8,269 bases of DNA from Ruminococcus sp. Its GTDB lineage: Bacteria; Bacillota; Clostridia; Oscillospirales; Ruminococcaceae. The position numbers and the translations under genes are program-made. Each line of letters opens with the position of its first letter. The first letter of the stretch is position 1. The DNA is taken from positions 1 through 8,269 of the forward strand of contig DYCW01000441.1 in NCBI GenBank assembly GCA_019417865.1. The letters run 5' to 3'. Below, in pieces: positions 6,207-8,269 of the stretch. Below the pieces are notes generated by a model. It was not told where the DNA came from. It was given only the letters and a program-made list of their open reading frames with translations, and ran no database searches.

Positions 6207-7076
6207 ATGAATAAGCAACGAATTTGTGCTGCTGTACTCTCTACTGCGGTATTGAGTGCAATGATTGGATGCGGACAGAAAAATGAAATTGATCAGTCCG
6301 TTCCAGATACCATCATTGAAATCGCAAAAACCACTTCTTCGACTTCTGCCACTTCCAATGATCCTTATCAAACAACATCCAGCACGTCTGGTAGCAACGG
6401 CAGCAATACCAGCAACATCTCTGCCAGCAGTTCTGTTTCCAACACTACTGTCGTAACTACAATTCATTATGCTGGTAACCCAAACCTGACGGTTCGAAAA
6501 ACAGCTGCGGTTATTCCAGAAACGCAGCCTGTCACACAGACAACCGTCGCTACTGTTCCAGTCACAGAACCCCCCCTTACGGAAGCCCCTGTGACAGAAG
6601 CACCATTGGAAACAGTTACAACGATTGGCTCACTGATCGCACCAAATGGTATGTTTGCAGAAGATGATATGCGGTTTACCTTTGAAGGCATTTCGATTAA
6701 GCCAGGAGACGACAGTGTAGCATTCTGCACAGCCATGCAGGAAAAAGAATTCACTGAAAATAGATGGACTGATGAGAATGGAATTACCTTTATTTCCTAT
6801 GATGACCTTGGTTTGAAACTGGAACTGATTAATAACGATGAAAGAATCAAGGCAATTACCATTTCTGGAACAGCTGTTGCTACAGAAAAAGGTATTCATG
6901 TGGGTTCTACTCCAGACCAAGTAAAAGATGCCTACGGGCCACATCTTGAAGAAGCAATCTATCATTACTCATTTGATAGTAATGGGGATGGTGAAAATGA
7001 CTATCAATTGAACATTACATTTGACAGTAATAGTCTCGTCAGTGAAATTGTATATTGCTATCTCACAACCGGATAA
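6207..7076 (+). CDS. Putative lipoprotein with Ser/Thr/Pro-rich stalk and C-terminal domain of unknown function
   Basis: This 289-aa protein begins with a lipoprotein signal peptide: MNKQR, hydrophobic segment, then AMIGC, with lipidation expected at Cys22. Met at -3 makes the lipobox less than ideal. Residues about 23-140 are low-complexity, rich in Ser, Thr, Asn and then Pro (VTEPPLTEAPVTEAP), a typical flexible wall-spanning stalk. Residues about 141-289 are a compact domain containing GIHVGSTPDQVKDAYG (229-244), a phrase common in small secreted Firmicute lipoproteins with a BamE/SmpA-like or related fold, and DSNGDGEND (257-265), which resembles an EF-hand-type calcium loop. No enzymatic motif is visible. 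AGGAG (6194-6198) lies 8 bases before the ATG. It is a single-gene unit between its own promoter and a terminator. Likely an extracytoplasmic sensor or binding protein, but no function is established. A run of seven C (6570-6576) lies inside the stalk-coding part. Confidence 0.85.
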   Translation: MNKQRICAAVLSTAVLSAMIGCGQKNEIDQSVPDTIIEIAKTTSSTSATSNDPYQTTSSTSGSNGSNTSNISASSSVSNTTVVTTIHYAGNPNLTVRKTAAVIPETQPVTQTTVATVPVTEPPLTEAPVTEAPLETVTTIGSLIAPNGMFAEDDMRFTFEGISIKPGDDSVAFCTAMQEKEFTENRWTDENGITFISYDDLGLKLELINNDERIKAITISGTAVATEKGIHVGSTPDQVKDAYGPHLEEAIYHYSFDSNGDGENDYQLNITFDSNSLVSEIVYCYLTTG

Positions 7077-7101
7077 ATCTTACAATAAAATTATTAAGAA
7101 A

Positions 7102-7139
7102 AGAAAAGGCAGCTTGCAAGATTGCAGACTGCCTTTTCT
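7102..7139. terminator. Bidirectional terminator between lipoprotein and thioredoxin genes
   Basis: AGAAAAGGCAG (7102-7112) and CTGCCTTTTCT (7129-7139) are exact 11-bp reverse complements around a 16-base loop. The stem is GC-rich at the top with A/T tracts at its base, so it gives a T-rich tail on either strand. It lies 26 bp after the lipoprotein stop and 33 bp after the thioredoxin stop, serving both convergent transcripts. Confidence 0.88.
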
Positions 7140-7171
7140 GTATTCATTCGTCTCAGAGAAAATAACCATTC

Positions 7172-7486
7172 TTATGCCTGTTTCAGCATATCCAGAATGG
7201 TATTCTTCGGAACTGCTCCCACATTCTGTGTGACCACCTTACCATCTTTCCATACCACTAATGTTGGAATGCTCATTACACCGAATTTTTGTGCCAGTTC
7301 GGGTGCTTCATCTACATCTACCTTACAAATTTGGTAGTCGCTGTTTTCTTCTGCAATTTCATCCACCAATGGTGAAACCATTCTGCATGGTCCACACCAT
7401 GCTGCATAAAAATCAATCAAAACCGGCTTGTTGGTTTGCAAAACCACTGTTTCAAAATTATCATTCGTTACCTTGATCGCTGCCAT
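7172..7486 (-). CDS. trxA: Thioredoxin
   Basis: This is a canonical cytosolic thioredoxin that reduces protein disulfides. From the chosen start it is 104 aa, the usual length. The active site WCGPC (catalytic cysteines 31 and 34 in this numbering) is preceded by VLIDFYAA, and the conserved cis-proline is present in MSIPTLVVWKDGK. The start at 7486 (MAAIKV) is preferred because AGGA lies 8 bases upstream. An ATG three codons earlier (7495, MKKMAAIKV) is possible but has its purine-rich site too close. The gene overlaps the 3' end of the FTR-like gene by 26 bp in a different frame, indicating co-transcription and probably translational coupling. The pairing suggests that the FTR-like protein is its reductant (inference). 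Confidence 0.97.
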   Translation of the reverse strand: MAAIKVTNDNFETVVLQTNKPVLIDFYAAWCGPCRMVSPLVDEIAEENSDYQICKVDVDEAPELAQKFGVMSIPTLVVWKDGKVVTQNVGAVPKNTILDMLKQA

Positions 7487-7706
7487 CTTCTTCATCCTTT
7501 CCTATTGTATCTTTGTACTTATAATAAAGCATACAGTGACAGTATCCCTCGAAATCTGGATCGACAATCTGTGCACGAAATTCCTTGCAAATACATTTGT
7601 TTTCTTCTGTTCGTTCCATTCGACAAGGACAGTACCCATCTTTTTTCTTGAGTCCCTCTTTGATTGCTTTCACCAATTCTATATCTGTATTCAGTCGAAC
7701 ACCCAT
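7461..7706 (-). CDS. Ferredoxin-thioredoxin reductase catalytic-subunit-like iron-sulfur protein
   Basis: This 81-aa protein has three CxC motifs: CPC at 26-28, CIC at 38-40 and CHC at 56-58, in the context GYCPCR, KCICKEFR and YCHCMLYYK. This is the hallmark of the FTR catalytic (beta) chain, where four cysteines hold a [4Fe-4S] cluster and two form the redox disulfide that passes ferredoxin electrons to thioredoxin. Spacing here is CPC-X9-CIC-X15-CHC, whereas plant-type FTR has X16 and X8, so this is a variant. The tail (DEEDGSDQGNE) is acidic. The start at 7706 is preferred: GGAG lies 9 bases upstream, while the open frame further upstream (ATG at 7748, TTG at 7772) overlaps the predicted promoter and has no ribosome-binding site. 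It is the first gene of an operon with thioredoxin. No variable subunit is visible in the window. Confidence 0.88.
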   Translation of the reverse strand: MGVRLNTDIELVKAIKEGLKKKDGYCPCRMERTEENKCICKEFRAQIVDPDFEGYCHCMLYYKYKDTIGKDEEDGSDQGNE

Positions 7707-7743
7707 ACTGTCACGCTCCGTTTCATTGGATTTTGCTTCTATA

Positions 7744-7772
7744 AGCATACAACATTTGTAAGAATTTTGCAA
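7744..7772 (-). promoter_or_regulatory. Candidate promoter for the FTR-like/thioredoxin operon
   Basis: Read on the minus strand, TTGCAA (7772-7767) and TATGCT (7749-7744) are separated by 17 bp, each matching four of six consensus bases. Transcription would start near 7737, about 30 bases before the ATG at 7706. Moderate match only, but it is well placed in the gap after enolase. Confidence 0.5.
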
Positions 7773-7839
7773 GTGTTTTGTGTGTCTTTTTTATCTTTTA
7801 GCGTGATTTTTATTTTACTTTGATTAAAAAGCCAAACCT

Positions 7840-8269
7840 TTAATGATGTGATGCAGAAATAGCAGAAAGCTTCTTTGAAAATGCCTGTTTGCCTGCATAA
7901 CAAGCAGTTCCCAGCAGAGAACGATCAATTCGCAGCAAACGATTGTACTTTGCCACACGTTCCGTTCGGCAGGGGGCACCGGTTTTAATTTGTCCAGAAC
8001 CCATCCCAACAGAAAGATCTGCAATGGTAGTATCTTCTGTTTCACCCGAACGATGCGAAACAATTGCTGTATAACCAGCATGATGTGCCGTTTGGATGGC
8101 AGAAATCGTTTCGGAAACTGTTCCAATTTGATTCAGTTTGATCAAAATCGAATTGCCGCAGCCAGTGGAAATTCCCTTTTCCAACCGCTTCTGATTGGTG
8201 ACAAACAAATCATCCCCTACCAACTGTACCCGATTGCCAAGCTGTGTGGTCAGCTTCTTCCAACCTGTC
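7840..8269 (-). CDS. eno: Enolase, C-terminal part (cut by the window edge)
   Basis: The minus strand is open from the right edge to a TAA at 7842-7840, giving the last 142 residues of enolase (2-phosphoglycerate to phosphoenolpyruvate; glycolysis, cytosol). The frame enters with WKKLTTQLGNRVQLVGDDLF, a classic enolase segment. Further conserved blocks are SILIKLNQIGT with the catalytic lysine, SHRSGETEDT and GQIKTGAPCRTERVAKYN with the second active-site lysine, then the C-terminal YAGKQAF. The tail KKLSAISASHH is a little longer than usual. About two thirds of the protein lies outside the window. I see only short, weak hairpins between its stop and the next promoter (7773-7839), so readthrough into the FTR/thioredoxin operon is possible. 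Confidence 0.97.
   Translation of the reverse strand, partial: TGWKKLTTQLGNRVQLVGDDLFVTNQKRLEKGISTGCGNSILIKLNQIGTVSETISAIQTAHHAGYTAIVSHRSGETEDTTIADLSVGMGSGQIKTGAPCRTERVAKYNRLLRIDRSLLGTACYAGKQAFSKKLSAISASHH

Noticed and set aside
6084..6467. 127-codon minus-strand open frame across the lipoprotein promoter and gene start
   Set aside because: It is antisense to a perfect consensus promoter and to the lipoprotein signal peptide, with no supporting features.
7707..7772. Longer N-terminus for the FTR-like protein from TTG at 7772 or ATG at 7748
   Set aside because: This stretch overlaps the predicted -35/-10 elements and lacks a ribosome-binding site, whereas the ATG at 7706 has GGAG at good spacing.
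7428..7823. 131-codon plus-strand open frame with a Phe/Ile-rich, membrane-like translation
   Set aside because: It is antisense to the FTR-like gene and the thioredoxin start; the hydrophobicity is a by-product of reading Lys/Glu-rich codons backwards.
7773..7839. Terminator for enolase
   Set aside because: Only 4-bp helices such as AAAG/CTTT are visible next to T-rich stretches, too weak to call.

Overview
The window reads as chromosomal DNA of a low-to-mid G+C anaerobic Firmicute, most likely a Ruminococcus-type gut or rumen bacterium (Oscillospiraceae). The main pointer is a secreted protein ending in a type I dockerin, the module that plugs enzymes into cellulosome scaffoldins. A ferredoxin-thioredoxin-reductase-like protein beside thioredoxin, and near-consensus sigma-A promoters, fit an anaerobic Firmicute. 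The genus is inference; no rRNA or other marker is present.

Layout. (1) 1-923, minus strand: the first 307 codons of a gene that runs off the left edge. It has a helical N-terminal half and a C-terminal half resembling phospholipase-D-like domains found in some regulators and defence-type proteins; its function is unknown. (2) 924-1206: a divergent intergenic region holding a 12-bp exact inverted repeat around a tandem 11-bp repeat, then a long imperfect stem-loop just before the next gene. (3) 1207-4053, plus: a 948-aa secreted modular protein with signal peptide, CHAP-type cysteine peptidase/amidase domain, bacterial Ig-like domain, two GLUG-type beta-repeat modules and a dockerin. A strong terminator follows. 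(4) 4178-5999, plus: a clear promoter, a palindrome at the predicted start site, a roughly 100-nt leader with complementary segments reaching the Shine-Dalgarno site, and a GlfT2-like galactofuranosyltransferase of 561 aa. (5) 6067-7076, plus: a perfect consensus promoter, a leader hairpin and a 289-aa lipoprotein with a Ser/Thr/Pro-rich stalk. (6) 7102-7139: a bidirectional terminator between convergent units. (7) 7172-7772, minus: promoter, FTR-like iron-sulfur protein and thioredoxin, overlapping as one operon. (8) 7840-8269, minus: the C-terminal 142 residues of enolase, cut by the right edge.

How they fit together. The CHAP-dockerin protein, the galactofuranosyltransferase and the lipoprotein are all cell-envelope functions but appear to be separately transcribed. 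The FTR-like protein and thioredoxin are probably one thiol-redox unit that draws electrons from ferredoxin rather than NADPH (inference). Enolase is housekeeping glycolysis. The left 1.8 kb is visibly more AT-rich than the rest and contains the unassigned gene and its repeat-rich control region, which makes it the most accessory-looking part. No tRNA, rRNA, CRISPR array or transposase was recognised.
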